Below are positions 1 to 11,610 of a DNA stretch of 64,000 bases, piece after piece. Where the stretch lies: contig NC_052475.1 in assembly GCF_009730915.1 (NCBI RefSeq), positions 558,001 through 622,000 on the forward strand. Reading direction: 5' to 3'. Under the pieces are notes generated by a model. It was not told the DNA's origin and did no database searches. It worked only from the letters and a program-made list of their open reading frames with translations. Within the stretch, counting starts at the first letter, position 1; every line of letters begins with the position of its first letter. The stretch comes from Dioscorea cayenensis subsp. rotundata. Lineage: Eukaryota; Streptophyta; Magnoliopsida; Dioscoreales; Dioscoreaceae. A program made the translations under genes and the position numbers.

Positions 1-714
1 CTATGAGCAGCCAATTTTGCATATGTACCATTCATGAGTGGGATGCAACCTAATGATATATGGTTTAAATTTGTGCACAATCATTTTGGGCTAAGCATGC
101 ATGAATGCCTGTTTTCTCTGAAGAACAATTAATCTGGTGTTCCTGAAAAAGCCATCTAAGACACTTTATTGAGCATTTTACCTCATTTTGAATTGCCCTA
201 CTCTGCAGCATCAAGCATGAGTTATGACTTGTGAGTAAACCTGATTTATTTGTCTGTAAGGCAAAGTCATAATTATGTATTTGAGGTTCTGTTCCGAAAA
301 TTTTCGTAGGCCTACAACCCAAAGCACAAAAATCTGATTAACAAAAAAATTTTGCCTCCTATCAGATATCTGTTTGCTTGAGATGAGAGAAAACTCATAT
401 ATTCAGTAGTTTGGTTCAGAAGTTGTTAGAACTTCGGAAAGTGATGTGTCTACCCGTGAACAAGGACCTTTGTCATAAAGCCCCCTAGGATCATCATAGA
501 GAAGTGTGTAGATACATCAATGGAAACTGCTTTATTGTAAACTCGTCTGTTTTCCCTTGGTCTTTAATTTTATCCTAATCTCCAACGTTGATTAGAATTC
601 ATTTCATTTAGGCAGACCAGTTTGGGTTCATCAATTTCTCTGTATCTACAAGTCACACATGATCATCCTTATCAATCAGTTGGCACTATTGATGCAAGGC
701 TAATCTCTCTGTAG
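1..714 (+). other. Probable TIC100 intron (5' part of the gene lies outside the window)
   Basis: No coding similarity was seen in this AT-rich stretch. It ends in a good acceptor (ctctctgtag at 705-714) directly before the TIC100 exon, so it is read as the intron preceding that exon. The residues that precede this exon in TIC100 homologues were not found here, so the intron probably starts before position 1. Confidence 0.55.
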
Positions 715-2144
715 ATGATACACCTGAATTTGTGCTCATCAACAAGGAGCCTGAGCCTGACCCAAAGGATCCTTCAAAACTCATATACACTGAGGACCCT
801 CTCATTCTTCATACTCGCACTGGGCGTCTGATAAATTATGTGGAGGATGAAGAGCATGGGGTGCGTTTGTTCTGGCAACCCCGTGTAGAAGATGGGGAGG
901 ATATGGATCCTGAAAAGATAGAATTTTTGCCTCTTGGCTTTGATGAGTTTTATGGGCGAGCCACACCAGGTACGGAGAAGGAAGTCAAACCATCAGGCGT
1001 TATAGCTGCTATTGACAATGCATTTAAGCCACTGCTCAATAGAATTCAGAAGTGGATTGAGGAGAAGAAGAAAACTAGTGAGGCGAATCTAAAACTTTAT
1101 GAGAAAGAACTTGAATTCATTGATGCTGAGTTGGACCTGGAGGAGGCAATGGAAGATATGGAAATCATTCTCAAAGAAAAGCAGAAGGAAGAAGAAAAGC
1201 GAGCAGCAGTGGAAAATGATACTGATGAAATGCCTGCTTCAACTGGCCAGGATGAAGCCCGACCAGATGACGGGGAGGATGGAGATGATGATGAAGATGA
1301 TGAAGGTGCACCAACAAGTTTTGGCACAGTTGGCGAAGGAGCTGATGGCGACATTTTGGATGGCTCTGAAGAAAAAAAATCAGGAAGGTCTCCATTTTCT
1401 TCATTGTCCATGTCATTGGCTTCTTGGAGCCTGGCATCAATGGTGAGTACTTTGATTTTCGTAATCTGTTACTGCTGTCTTGCCCTAATTTTGTGCGTTG
1501 GATCTGTTGAAAACATTTGGCGTTCTCTGGAAGGTTTTTCAAGTGTTTATGCATTTATTAAAATACTTCATGGCCAAATTGGCACTGACTCTTTCTAAAT
1601 GTCAGACAGCCGTTCCTATAACTCCATTAGTTTCAAGTGTGGTTTTAAAATATGGGCATCAGCAGCTTTTACTTGATTTTGAGCTCATGAAATACTAGAC
1701 TCACTTCAGAGGGTTTTTTTTTTTTTTAATAATTTAAGGTTCAATTTATTATTTTTTTGTCCCCTCATTTCTGGTTCCTTGTAGGTACCTTACAAGATAC
1801 AAGAGTCATTTCTTTCATGGAAGAATGGAAGACAACACCCAAGTGCTGAGTTCCCTCCCAAAATGGACTGCAGAAGATTCACAGAATATCAGCAGGGGCT
1901 GGATTCTGTGGCCTTCCACACTCGTTTTAACCAGCAGATAAATCTGAGGGCGGCCATTGATAAGCGGAGCCCTCGCAAGATGAACAACGGACATTGGCAG
2001 TTGAAATCCCTTGCTAGGATTCTGTCTGCAGGCCATAGTTACAATGCTGGAAAAATGATCCAAATAAAAGAAGAAACAAAAATTGAAGCCTCTCTTAGTC
2101 ACAGCATTTTATCCTTTCATGTCCCCATCACTGATAATCTCTAG
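715..2144 (+). CDS. TIC100: TIC100 (MORN-repeat inner-envelope translocon subunit), C-terminal part
   Basis: Two exons, 715-1442 and 1785-2144, encode the last ~361 residues of TIC100 (EMB1211), a component of the 1-MDa TIC20-56-100-214 complex that imports proteins across the chloroplast inner envelope. The first exon opens in frame after an acceptor and carries the family segment PEFVLINKEPEPDP, then ILHTRTGRLINYVEDEEHG, RLFWQP and FLPLGFDEFYG. A Lys/Glu-rich coiled coil (about 1040-1210) and a run of Asp/Glu (about 1265-1310) follow, as in Arabidopsis. The junction ATG|gtgagt ... ttgtag|GTACCT keeps frame and joins to a basic C-terminus ending at TAG 2142-2144. The MORN repeats and N-terminus must lie before position 1. 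The identification rests on remembered family sequence; the last exon is the less conserved part. Confidence 0.9.
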
Positions 2145-3738
2145 TGTCTGGTGATAACTGTTTATTATTTTGCCTTTCATTGTTGGCAAAACTCTGAAAA
2201 CAATGAGATCATGACCACTGCGGGATTTATTTTTGCTGCTTATGTGAAAGAAATTTAAAATCTCAAGTCAGATTCCTTTTGGTGTCACCTTTTATTTGAA
2301 ATAATGATGTGGCCACGGCTCCTTGAAGTTATTAGCCTAGCAATCTTCCTTACAAAGTGAGATATCATTCAGCGGGAGCTGGATGATATCTCATTAATTT
2401 GGTGCGATCATATTTATGCTCTGTTTAAAGGAATCCGAATCAGGCTTTATTTCTTGCTTTTTCTATTTTGCTGACAAATAAATGCAAGAGGATGACATCG
2501 AAATGGCTCATCCATCCTCTTGCTTTGAACGGATGATGCATCCTTCGGGAGTCGTAGGATATATGAATTTCATCTGATTCACGTTCACAGTTAGTTTATG
2601 GAAGTGAAACATGTGAAGTACATGAAAACTTCTGGTCATCCTTGTTCACAAAAATAAACATTGACTTTGCTCTTTCCAATGGCATGGTTATCACAACTTT
2701 TACAGGCCCATCACAAAAGTATCAAATGACTTACATATGTGGCTCCGAGGAGTAGAGTTGAGTTGTCAAGAATGGACGGTTATTCTCGCAACTACCCTAA
2801 AAAAAAAATAATCATGATAAATGTGAATTACGCACATGTTTCTCAAGCACTTTGTTTGGTTTTTCATTGACTGCCGTATAAACGAGAATAATGTTTGCAT
2901 AGCTTAGAGATGGATGACAGATACCTGCGACTGGTTTGATATTTATTTACGAAAAGAAACGGGTAGGGCAGGTGACTTTGTATTCAAATTTTAATTTGGC
3001 TGATCACTGTATTAGCGAAGGGTTGGTAGTTAGTTCTTCAAAAAAAATAAAATAATAATAATAATAATAATAAGAGGAAAAAAATAATTTAAACAAAAAC
3101 TTAATGGTCAATAAATGACTTTATTGGTCCATTGAAAGAGAAACCCATCTAACAAATCTGCTCTGGGGCTCCCCTTGATTCGCATAATTAAAAAAAAAAA
3201 GTACACAATTTATCACTAAAAGTAATACAATTATTATTTGTTTAATAACATAATAGTAAACAATTAAGAGGTAAAATACAATGAATTGAAAGGTGAGAGA
3301 GTAGGAAGAGCGTGGTAGGTGAGTGATTGACCGAACCAAACGCACCTTCGCGGAGGTTTTTCTTCCACCCTCCTCTCTCTGTCTCTGTGTCTCTCACCAA
3401 ACCCCTCCCACTCTTATTCAACTCTCTATAATATTATATATCATATAAATCGCTTATAATCAACCAACAACCACAGCTTGCCGTCTTCTCTCATCTCAAA
3501 GCCAGCACGGCAACGCCAAGTGTGGTGAAAAAGAGAGCGTGCGGTGCAGCTTATGATCGATTAGATTGAACCCCTCCTCCTCCTCCTTCTGCTGCTGCTG
3601 CTACACAACTTATAGTCTTCACCCATACTCAAAAGCATTCACAGGCAGGTTCTGGTCTTCCCACAGAACAAGAAGAAACAAGAGGTGCGTACAAAGGGAT
3701 ACGATACGATACCATAGCATACCATACGGTGGTTCCAC
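2145..3738. other. Intergenic: TIC100 3' UTR and ADT promoter/5' UTR
   Basis: No gene was recognised. An (AAT)n microsatellite lies near 3051-3071. The right part (about 3360-3738) is pyrimidine-rich, with CTC/CTG triplet runs at about 3569-3602, and looks like the promoter and leader of the downstream arogenate dehydratase. A TATA-like stretch sits near 3423-3445. Confidence 0.5.
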
Positions 3739-4969
3739 ATGGCGCTTCCGAATCACACCCTGCTTGCCACCAAGCCCACCGCCCTCCTCATCCGCCGCCC
3801 CACCGCCATCCGCTCCATCCATCGGCCTGACATAGGCGGCCCGCTTTTCCCTGGCGCCCTCGGGGTCAGCCGCGCCGATTGGCTTAGCACCTGCGCAATC
3901 CTCTCCAGCAAGGCTGTCGCCTCTCAGCAATCAGACAACGCTGATAACTCTTCCGGATCTGCTGATGAGACCACCAACCATCTCACCGCTGTCAATGGCC
4001 ACAAAACCCTCGATCTTGTCCCGATTGCCAACCTCCCGAAGCCGCTCACCATCACGGATCTTTCCCCAGCCCCGATGCACGGCAACCAGCTTCGCGTTGC
4101 CTACCAGGGAGTCCCCGGCGCGTACAGCGAGGCGGCTGCGGGGAAGGCATACCCCTAACTGCGAGGCCATTCCTTGCGACCAATTCGAGGTCGCTTTCCA
4201 AAGCCGTCGAGCTCTGGATCGCAGATCGGGCTGTGCTCCCCGTGGAGAATTCTCTGGGCGGGAGCATCCACCGCAATTACGACCTCCTCCTGCGCCACCG
4301 CCTTCACATCGTCGGCGAGGTTCAGCTGCCCGTCCACCACTGTCTTCTTGCCCTCCCAGGCGTTCGGAAGGAGTACCTAACCCGCGTCATCAGCCATCCT
4401 CAGGCCTTGGCTCAGTGCGAACTCACCCTCACCAGCCTCGGTCTCAACGTCGCCCGCGAGGCCTTCGATGACACAGCCGGCGCCGCTGAGTATGTGGCGA
4501 CGAACGGGCTGCGGGATACGGCGGCAATCGCTTCGGCCCGTGCGGCGGAGCTGTATGGGATGCAGATCCTGGCGGACGGGATCCAGGATGACTCCGGGAA
4601 CGTGACGCGGTTCGTGATGCTGGCTCGGGAGCCGATCATTCCGCGCACGGACCGACCGTTCAAGACGAGCATCGTATTTGCTCACGACCGTGAGGGCACC
4701 TCGGTACTGTTCAAGGTCCTCTCGGCGTTCGCCTTCAGGAACATAAGCCTGACAAAGATCGAGAGCAGGCCGCACCGGCACAGGCCCATCCGACTTGTGG
4801 ACGATGCCAACGTGGGCACCGCCAAGCACTTTGAGTACATGTTCTATGTGGACTTCGAGGCGTCAATGGCGGAGGTCCGCGCACAGAACGCCCTGGCGGA
4901 GATACAGGAGTACACCTCCTTCCTCCGGGTTCTGGGAAGTTACCCCATGGATATGACCCCTTGGATGGC

Positions 4970-5002
<33 letters not shown>

Positions 5003-5030
5003 TTCATCTTCTTCTTCATCATCGACGTGA
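3739..5030 (+). CDS. ADT: Arogenate dehydratase, ADT3-6 type, plastid; two apparent +1 frameshifts
   Basis: Arogenate dehydratase converts arogenate to phenylalanine in plastids. This is an intronless gene, as in the ADT3-6 clade, with a basic Ser/Thr-rich N-terminus resembling a transit peptide. The prephenate-dehydratase domain begins at [21 protein letters not shown]; it has [10 protein letters not shown] and the catalytic TRF motif in NVTRFVML. An ACT regulatory domain ([20 protein letters not shown], then [12 protein letters not shown]) follows. The reading frame breaks twice: after Tyr-Pro at the C run 4152-4155 (TAA at 4156) and at the A run 4200-4202. Dropping one base at each rejoins KAYP to [15 protein letters not shown] and then to [16 protein letters not shown], giving 429 residues. 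The C-terminus carries 18 consecutive Ser plus Thr from a TCA/TCT repeat (4971-5027). Assembly errors are more likely than a pseudogene because the rest is well conserved. Confidence 0.9.
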
Positions 5031-8000
5031 ATTTATATTATTATTATTATTTTTTCTTTTAGTTTCTTCCTCTTCCTCTTCCTCTTCCTCTTGTTTGAAT
5101 TCGTTGGATGCCTTCAATCAATCAATTAATACTCGAGACATTAATACTACTTAATTGATTGCAAGGGCTTGTTTTTCTGTGATTATTATATCTGCATATA
5201 TTATATATTTGCACTGATTATCATATCATCAGCCAGTGCATGTCAACTTAACTAGATAAATGAAGCGCGAATTCTCTCCATATCTTTGGCCGGCGCCTAC
5301 TTAATTTGTAAACTACTTACAGCTCAGTTTGTATAGGAAACGTACGGGAGGGGTGCTGGGGTGGGTTATATAATTAAGCACTCTTTCTCTCTCTCTTTTG
5401 ATTGACCGATTAAAGTTGAACATTATTTGTTCTTATGCTGTAAGTAATAAACTGGAGATTTTTTTTTTGGAAACAAAAGAGCACATACACAGAAAGCTTA
5501 AAAACAAAAATGTTTTCCGGAACAATCTCTTCGAGTCAATTTAGGCAGTCTAAGCCTCTATAGTAAAGAAAAAGTTGAGGTTCTCACCACCAAAGTTTGC
5601 TAGAGCAATGTCATTGTCATGATCAACATGCCAGCCCAACACAGTTATTGTAATAAGCTGGAAATTTGAGCGATGATCAGCTTGTGGTTAAAATATGCGT
5701 GGACAGTTAGATCCAATGGTGCTGTGACCTGTGTCATAGCATGGAGAACTCCTTAAAAGCTCTTTAGGCACTGGTATTTATTATTTAGCCATAAATCTTG
5801 CGATTCGAGAGGTCGCTCTCCGCAAATAACTCCGCTGATCAATTCACACGAGTAACTGTTGGGCTGTTTTCTTTAAAATAAAATAAAATAAAATAAAATA
5901 GTAACATCTTCTGCCAAAGAAATAAATAGTAAGCTGATCACAGTTCATTGGTACACAACCGCAAGAGGACTTGGGCCTAGTCTTATGTAACCGTGTAACG
6001 TCTATAGTGTGCCGCGTGACACAAGACAAAACCGCACACACATATATATTGTGAAAATGTGATAAATCCCACAGAGAATAACAAGCCCCCTCTAACCAAG
6101 GGTGGGGGAAACAAAAGAGAAATACACTACCATAAGGATAAATAACCAAAGGGAGGTCTCCTCAAAGTCTCATCCAAACTAGTCTGTGCTCTGATTTTTA
6201 GCCTCCTTAGTGAATGGAGCCCTCCTAGACTCCTCCACACGAGAACCTAAAAACTTCAAGCTTCACTGAATGATCAAAACAGAATCTTCCAGCTCTCTTT
6301 AAAACCCTCGAGTAATAGTAGAGAACTATGACAAAATCATACCAATAATTTTCACAATCATAGAATATATCTATATTTTGAATTGATCTCCTAAAACTAC
6401 ACCATTTGCTTATCTCTCTTGATCCCATTTACTCATTGTGGACCTATTTATATGTTTATTTTAATTAATTCATATCCATTAAAAAAATTAATTAAAATTA
6501 GTTAGTAATTTTAATTTTATAAAAACTAATTATATTAACTTTTTAAACTAATCATTATTTAAAAGTGCATTATTATTTTATTTTCCTATTTTAATTATAC
6601 ATTTTATTTCCTCTGTTGAGATATTGAAGAAAAGTGTTAAATTTTTTTTAAAAATAATAATAAATTTTAAAAAACAATTATTTAATATTTTACAAATGAT
6701 CTAAATGGACATATAAAAAACAAGAAAAGCTTTAGAAAAACAGATATGTAAATATGATTAGAGGAGTAATATTCTTTGTTTTAATGTTGTTATTTTAAAA
6801 CCTTAAATTGATAGATATGGGCATTCCTGATTTATTATTTTTAGGTAGAACCACAAATTAAAAAGACATGCAAAGATTTTTATACCTAATAATGTGGTAT
6901 ACTACACGTCAAAGGCTGACATCTCTTGTCCCGAGTTTGATATCTTATAAACTACTGAAAAAGAGGGAGGGCCGAGCAGCATCTAACTACAAATGCATGT
7001 AATAATAGCATGTTTGTGATGTGAAAAGCATAAACACAAGCTGGGGTGGTCCTAGTTGCGTTTTAAAGCTAAAAGTAAGATGGGTCTTTAAAAGCTAAAA
7101 GAAAGCTGGGGGGTCAGGAAGGCAACCCAATAGCTGTCAAGTTCTAAAGCTCACATGCATCGCTCTTTCCTTGATCATCCCGTCTAATCAGTTAATTAAC
7201 CCCATCAATGAGTCAATCAACATATAATAATATAGCAATTACCACATGATTCTTTAGGAACGAGACCGTTGAATAGTACTACTCCCTTGTTCACATTTGA
7301 TTTGTCCGGAACTGGAACAAAACGTGGTAATGTATGTTCGTCTATTGAGACTATTCTCATCTTGGCACTACTGCATGTAAACATATATACATGGCTCACA
7401 GGTGCAGCTTCAAGCACTACCTCAGCCTCGAGCGCACGCATTCTTAATATTTTTTGTTAGATTCATAATCAAACAATAATTATCTTTTAAATACTATGGT
7501 AATTCTGTATTTATTATCATCCATATTATGTTCGCACGACATGTGATGCCATATCATTAAAATATTTTTAAAAGACAACAAGGTGAAATGTCAAATGAAA
7601 TCATATTATTATTTTAATTAATAATAATAATTTTTTTCCCATGTGTCAGATTGTTATCATGGAATATTATATTGATATATATATATATAGTGCACAAACA
7701 AAACGAATGGTACAAAAATTATAAAAACATATAAAAATATATAATTAAAAAAAAAAAAACAATGCAGCAAAATTAATGACCAGGACATGTTAATATATAG
7801 ATATTGATGTCAGTCCCATGGTTAAACAAAGCATCCCAAATTGTTCAAAAAGTAACCCATTGCAAAGTAAGTATGGTATATGCGAGGGAATAGTAACTAG
7901 GAAGAGTACTTAGTACTTACTACTGGGCTGGGGGTGAGTGGAGAGCTGGCCCCACCCGCCAAAGCAAAGCAAGGGTGTCTACTTTGTTAACTGCCCAGCT

Positions 8001-8222
8001 TCGGGTTTCTCGCCAGTGACCATATCATATTATGCATTATCCCCTCTCTCACGGTCACGGGAATAGTGCGCACGCATTTATATATATATATATATATATA
8101 TATAAGCCTCCTTCTTGCTCAGTTGCCCCCCTGATCGATCAGTATCCATCATCTCATCTGATCCTCTCTCCACTGCCTTGTCTCACACCATCCATCGATC
8201 GATTGATCAGTCACTAGTTACC
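5031..8222. other. Intergenic, AT-rich; phytosulfokine promoter at right end
   Basis: No supportable gene. It contains poly-pyrimidine 3' UTR of ADT (about 5040-5095), (AAAAT)n at about 5875-5900, a hairpin-like segment near 6075-6100 and very AT-rich DNA at 6450-6780 and 7450-7780. The last ~250 bases hold a long TA dinucleotide run (8079-8104) just upstream of the phytosulfokine gene; it may serve as, or have expanded from, its TATA region. Confidence 0.5.
8079..8104. repeat. (TA)n microsatellite in PSK promoter
   Basis: Thirteen TA units about 120 bases before the PSK start codon. They are likely variable in length between individuals. Confidence 0.85.
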
Positions 8223-8834
8223 ATGATGAAGAAGCAGCCATCTGTGGTACGTCTTCTCGTCCTCCTCATCTTCCTCCTCGCACTGGCCATCTTTCTTACC
8301 AACCACAATGCTGAGGCCTCTCGGACACCAAAAGGTGCTACTGAGTTTCAGTTGCATACTTGCATATATAGCAAGCCCCTGTTTGCCTTATGATCTTACA
8401 TTTGACTCCAATTATTAATTCCCTGCATGTGTTCTCATTTTAATGCTTCAGGCCTTGTCTTTCTATATATATATATCTTTTGCTTGCAGGCCCAGTGAAA
8501 GACGAAGTGAAGATTGATGATGAATTTCCATCACTGCTGGATCATTATCTAGAAATTACAAGCGGGGATGTTTTCAGATGTGAGGGATTTTTCTTTCTTG
8601 ATCATCTTCTTGATCAAGTTCAGCAGCTTGATCATCGGAATTTTTGCGATTTTTACTTCAATAAATTCTTTTTATTATAATAATAATTATTTTTTTATTT
8701 TTTTATTTTTTTCGTTTTTCCAGACGATGGGGACTCCAGACAGATGTGATGATGGTGACAGGGACTGCATGAAGAGAAGGATGATGTCTGAGGCTCATCT
8801 TGACTACATCTATACGCAGCACCAAGAGCCATGA
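8223..8834 (+). CDS. PSK: Phytosulfokine (PSK) precursor
   Basis: A preprohormone for the sulfated pentapeptide phytosulfokine, a secreted growth signal read by PSKR receptor kinases. The mature YIYTQ is encoded at 8805-8819, preceded by Asp, as needed for tyrosine sulfation, and by a basic KRR stretch with two Cys in the usual RCDDGDRDCMKRR context; HQEP follows and then TGA. Exon 1 (8223-8334) encodes a hydrophobic signal peptide (RLLVLLIFLLALAIFL) ending near EASR. Exon 2 is 8490-8579 (donor gat|gtgagg) and exon 3 is 8740-8834 (acceptor ctccag|acag), giving 98 residues. A second in-frame pairing, 8569 with 8724, gives 100 residues. Donor 8579 with acceptor 8724 would hit a stop before the hormone. 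ATG 8223 is used; ATG 8226 directly follows. Confidence 0.93.
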
Positions 8835-9362
8835 ATGACATCAGGAAAGGAATGCGCTAGCTAACTGCGCTATGAATTAAACAATATATATATATATATA
8901 TATATATTGTGGACGCTTCTCTGATATATCATATATATATATTGACCATGTTATACTAGTCCATTATATATATATGGAGTATTTTCCTGCTTGCTTTAAT
9001 TAGTTGTCACCATGGAATGGTCTGTGTGGGCTTCAATTCATCCATGGGAAAGTGAAAAAGGAAAAAACCACCATATTATATAACGAAAAAAGACATTAAT
9101 TATTCAGACATTAATTGTAGCACTTCTTCTGTTCGTTTAATTTAGCTGATCGTTGACTTAGATTTAGGCTTACGCACCTGTATTTTCCGGTCCTCATAAT
9201 TTCTAAATGAAACTCAACATAATATTTGCTAAGTAAAAGATGGTTGTTTAATCTCAGTACTAAAAGCAGACTTTAATGTTAATTAATTAGTTGAACCTTG
9301 ACTTTGGTGCGCTTTTGCATGGTATGAAGACAAACTCATCCACACCACACACACACACTCAC

Positions 9363-9401
<39 letters not shown>

Positions 9402-10140
9402 GTTAAAAACGAAGAAAAAAGAAACATCACCAAGGACAAGAACTGACCTAAAAAGAGGAGACAAGACCTAAAGGACTCCCAAAAACAGTTAACTTTGAAA
9501 GGGAATCTAGCATCTAACACCGTGAATTGCATCAATGAGAAAGCTGGATGAGCCTCCTCCACTATGCAAAGTGACATACATTGGTGTCAATCAAAGTGCA
9601 CTTTCACCTTTTTATCTGACGAAAAATGGTCACCTTCTCAAGTACTTCTTTTGCCAATAATATAAGAAGAGTATTCAAGTATATATTGATCTGATTAGTA
9701 TTTAGCATGTAGTATGTGCTATGTGTATGGCACACTAGAATAATGCAGTTGGTTGACTTTAAACTAAATAAAATTAAATGGTACTACCGAATGAATTAAT
9801 GATGTTGATAAGCTGATAAAGGAGAATAGCGAGCGAACATGATTGTTCTACTAGCATCATTAGATGTGCCGGACATGATTCACACATATAAACTTCTTCA
9901 CATTTTGGCCATTTTAATATTGCTTGCAGAATCTCTCACTTGATGTTATAATTAAGTGTGTAAGCTAGCATGCAGGTTAATGAATTCTATTCAATAATAG
10001 TTCATAGCACCTCTTACTCTTAGTCTTAGCCATGAATTCTTCTAGTGCCAAGCCCAGGGATCGGAGTTGCTAACACAGGGAGGCGCAGGGTTTTAGATTT
10101 CAGGAGACGTACGCAAAGGCATATCTATCAACTACTGATC

Positions 10141-10398
10141 ATGATCATGGTCATGGATGCTAAAAGTTTGGTTCTTTATCTAGCTCTAGCTCTATCTCTA
10201 GCTATCTCTGTGGTGTGGGTCTCTCTGGTCAAGTGGGCTGTGGATCCCATGGAATCCTTCTCTCACGGGCTCAATAAGACATCTTGCTGGCTTATTTGTG
10301 GGAGTGGGCAGTTGAATCGCGAATGCTTGTCCTACTGCCTACAGCCCACAGCCTGTCAGGGACATACAAAGTTTCAATTTTGTTATTGCATAATCTAA
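10141..10398 (+). CDS. Possible small cysteine-rich membrane/secreted peptide (unrecognised)
   Basis: An open frame of 85 codons starting at ATG 10141 (further ATGs at 10147 and 10153). The N-terminus is strongly hydrophobic (SLVLYLALALSLAISVVWV), resembling a signal peptide or membrane anchor. The remainder contains seven Cys with spacing C-x3-C-x9-C-x3-C-x5-C-x8-C-x-C. I do not recognise the family. The hydrophobic part is encoded by a ctagct-like repeat, which could create it by chance, and no splice signals or neighbours support it. It may be spurious. Confidence 0.25.
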   Translation: MIMVMDAKSLVLYLALALSLAISVVWVSLVKWAVDPMESFSHGLNKTSCWLICGSGQLNRECLSYCLQPTACQGHTKFQFCYCII

Positions 10399-11500
10399 AG
10401 ATCAGGTGTTCAGAGATTCTCTGAATTGATTATCCACATGAAAGAATATAAAGGGCAGTGAGATATTGTTTCTCTAATGTTTTTTTTTTTTTAAAATAAT
10501 ATAAAATCTGTATGCTATACTGAAATACTGGAATTAATAGTATGTTAGCGTATTATTTTCATTGAATGTCCCCAGTTTTATTAACTTTCATTACCATCTA
10601 TCTGTACAACGTTCAATTGTCACATCAAGGTTCGCTGGTTTCGTACCGACAATCTTGAAGGAAGTTCATGCTATGCGGTTGTGTGGCATTACCTCACTGT
10701 TCATGGCACCAAACACATGCTGACATGCATAAATATTTTGCTTCATTCCCGGTATAATTTAATTAATATATAAAGGCAGATTGAAAAGTTCATTAATTTG
10801 GGTTCAGAATATAATAAGGGAAAAGATTATCATATATTAATATTTATATATATATAAACTTGGGTGGGAGGTCATGAGAAAGGCTATAATGCGCATCTAA
10901 AGGAAATAATTAATTAGAAATTCTGGTCTGAATCGTCTGATGATGATGATGATGTTAAGCTGTGTGTCCTGGAGTTTCAAAGAAAGCAAAGCGAATGAGT
11001 ACCCGAAATCCGAAGCCAAGTTGTGCTGCTGTGTCCTGTGTGGGCTGTGTGTGATTCAATGTTTGTGAACCCCACCACAGGCAGAACCAGACCAGACTCC
11101 TCCTCGATCACACGACTCAGCGGCAGCTGACGTTAAGCACTTGACTAATCGATACCGAGAGCAACCCTTATTCCCTATTCCCTATTCCCTATTCTCTTCC
11201 AACCTCCAGGCTCCAACTTATGATGGTCTACGTGGCTAATCTTTCCAATTTCAAACAGCCACGTTTTTGAAGAAAAAAATTTAGCAAAAATTATAATAAA
11301 TAAATAAATAAAAGAAATTGTCTATATAGATATATATATATATATAATAATAATAAATATAGAACATAACAGACCCAGGTATTCCGCTTGGTTGTATAGG
11401 CGTCTCTCTCTCCTGCTCTCGTTTCTTTCTTCAATCCATCATCATCTCTCTAGTCTCTATTTTTATTTTATTGAATTTAGAATTCCAAAACAGGAAAATC

Positions 11501-11526
11501 GGCGGCGGCGGCGGCGGCGGCGGCGG
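11501..11526. repeat. (GGC)n repeat in 5' leader of the EAR-motif gene
   Basis: Nearly nine GGC triplets about 85 bases before the ATG. It lies in the probable 5' UTR. Confidence 0.8.
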
Positions 11527-11610
11527 CTGCAAGCATGGCAAGAGCCGGAGAAGAAGGGTAGTGTTATATAGAGCTCGAGATTCGAGAACCTTTTTCGCCT
11601 CTTGTTGTTA

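Larger units (their letters stand above)
8835..11610. other. Intergenic; PSK 3' UTR, microsatellites, EAR-gene promoter
   Basis: It holds several TA runs (8884-8907, 8925-8942), a (TC)n run at 9366-9396, a small Cys-rich open frame (separate entry) and the promoter/leader of the next gene, including a (GGC)n run. A minor tandem of ttcccta appears at 11170-11193. No other gene was recognised. Confidence 0.5.

Noticed and set aside
11170-11193. Telomere-like ttcccta tandem
   Set aside because: The unit differs from the plant telomere CCCTAAA and there are only three copies; treated as a simple repeat.
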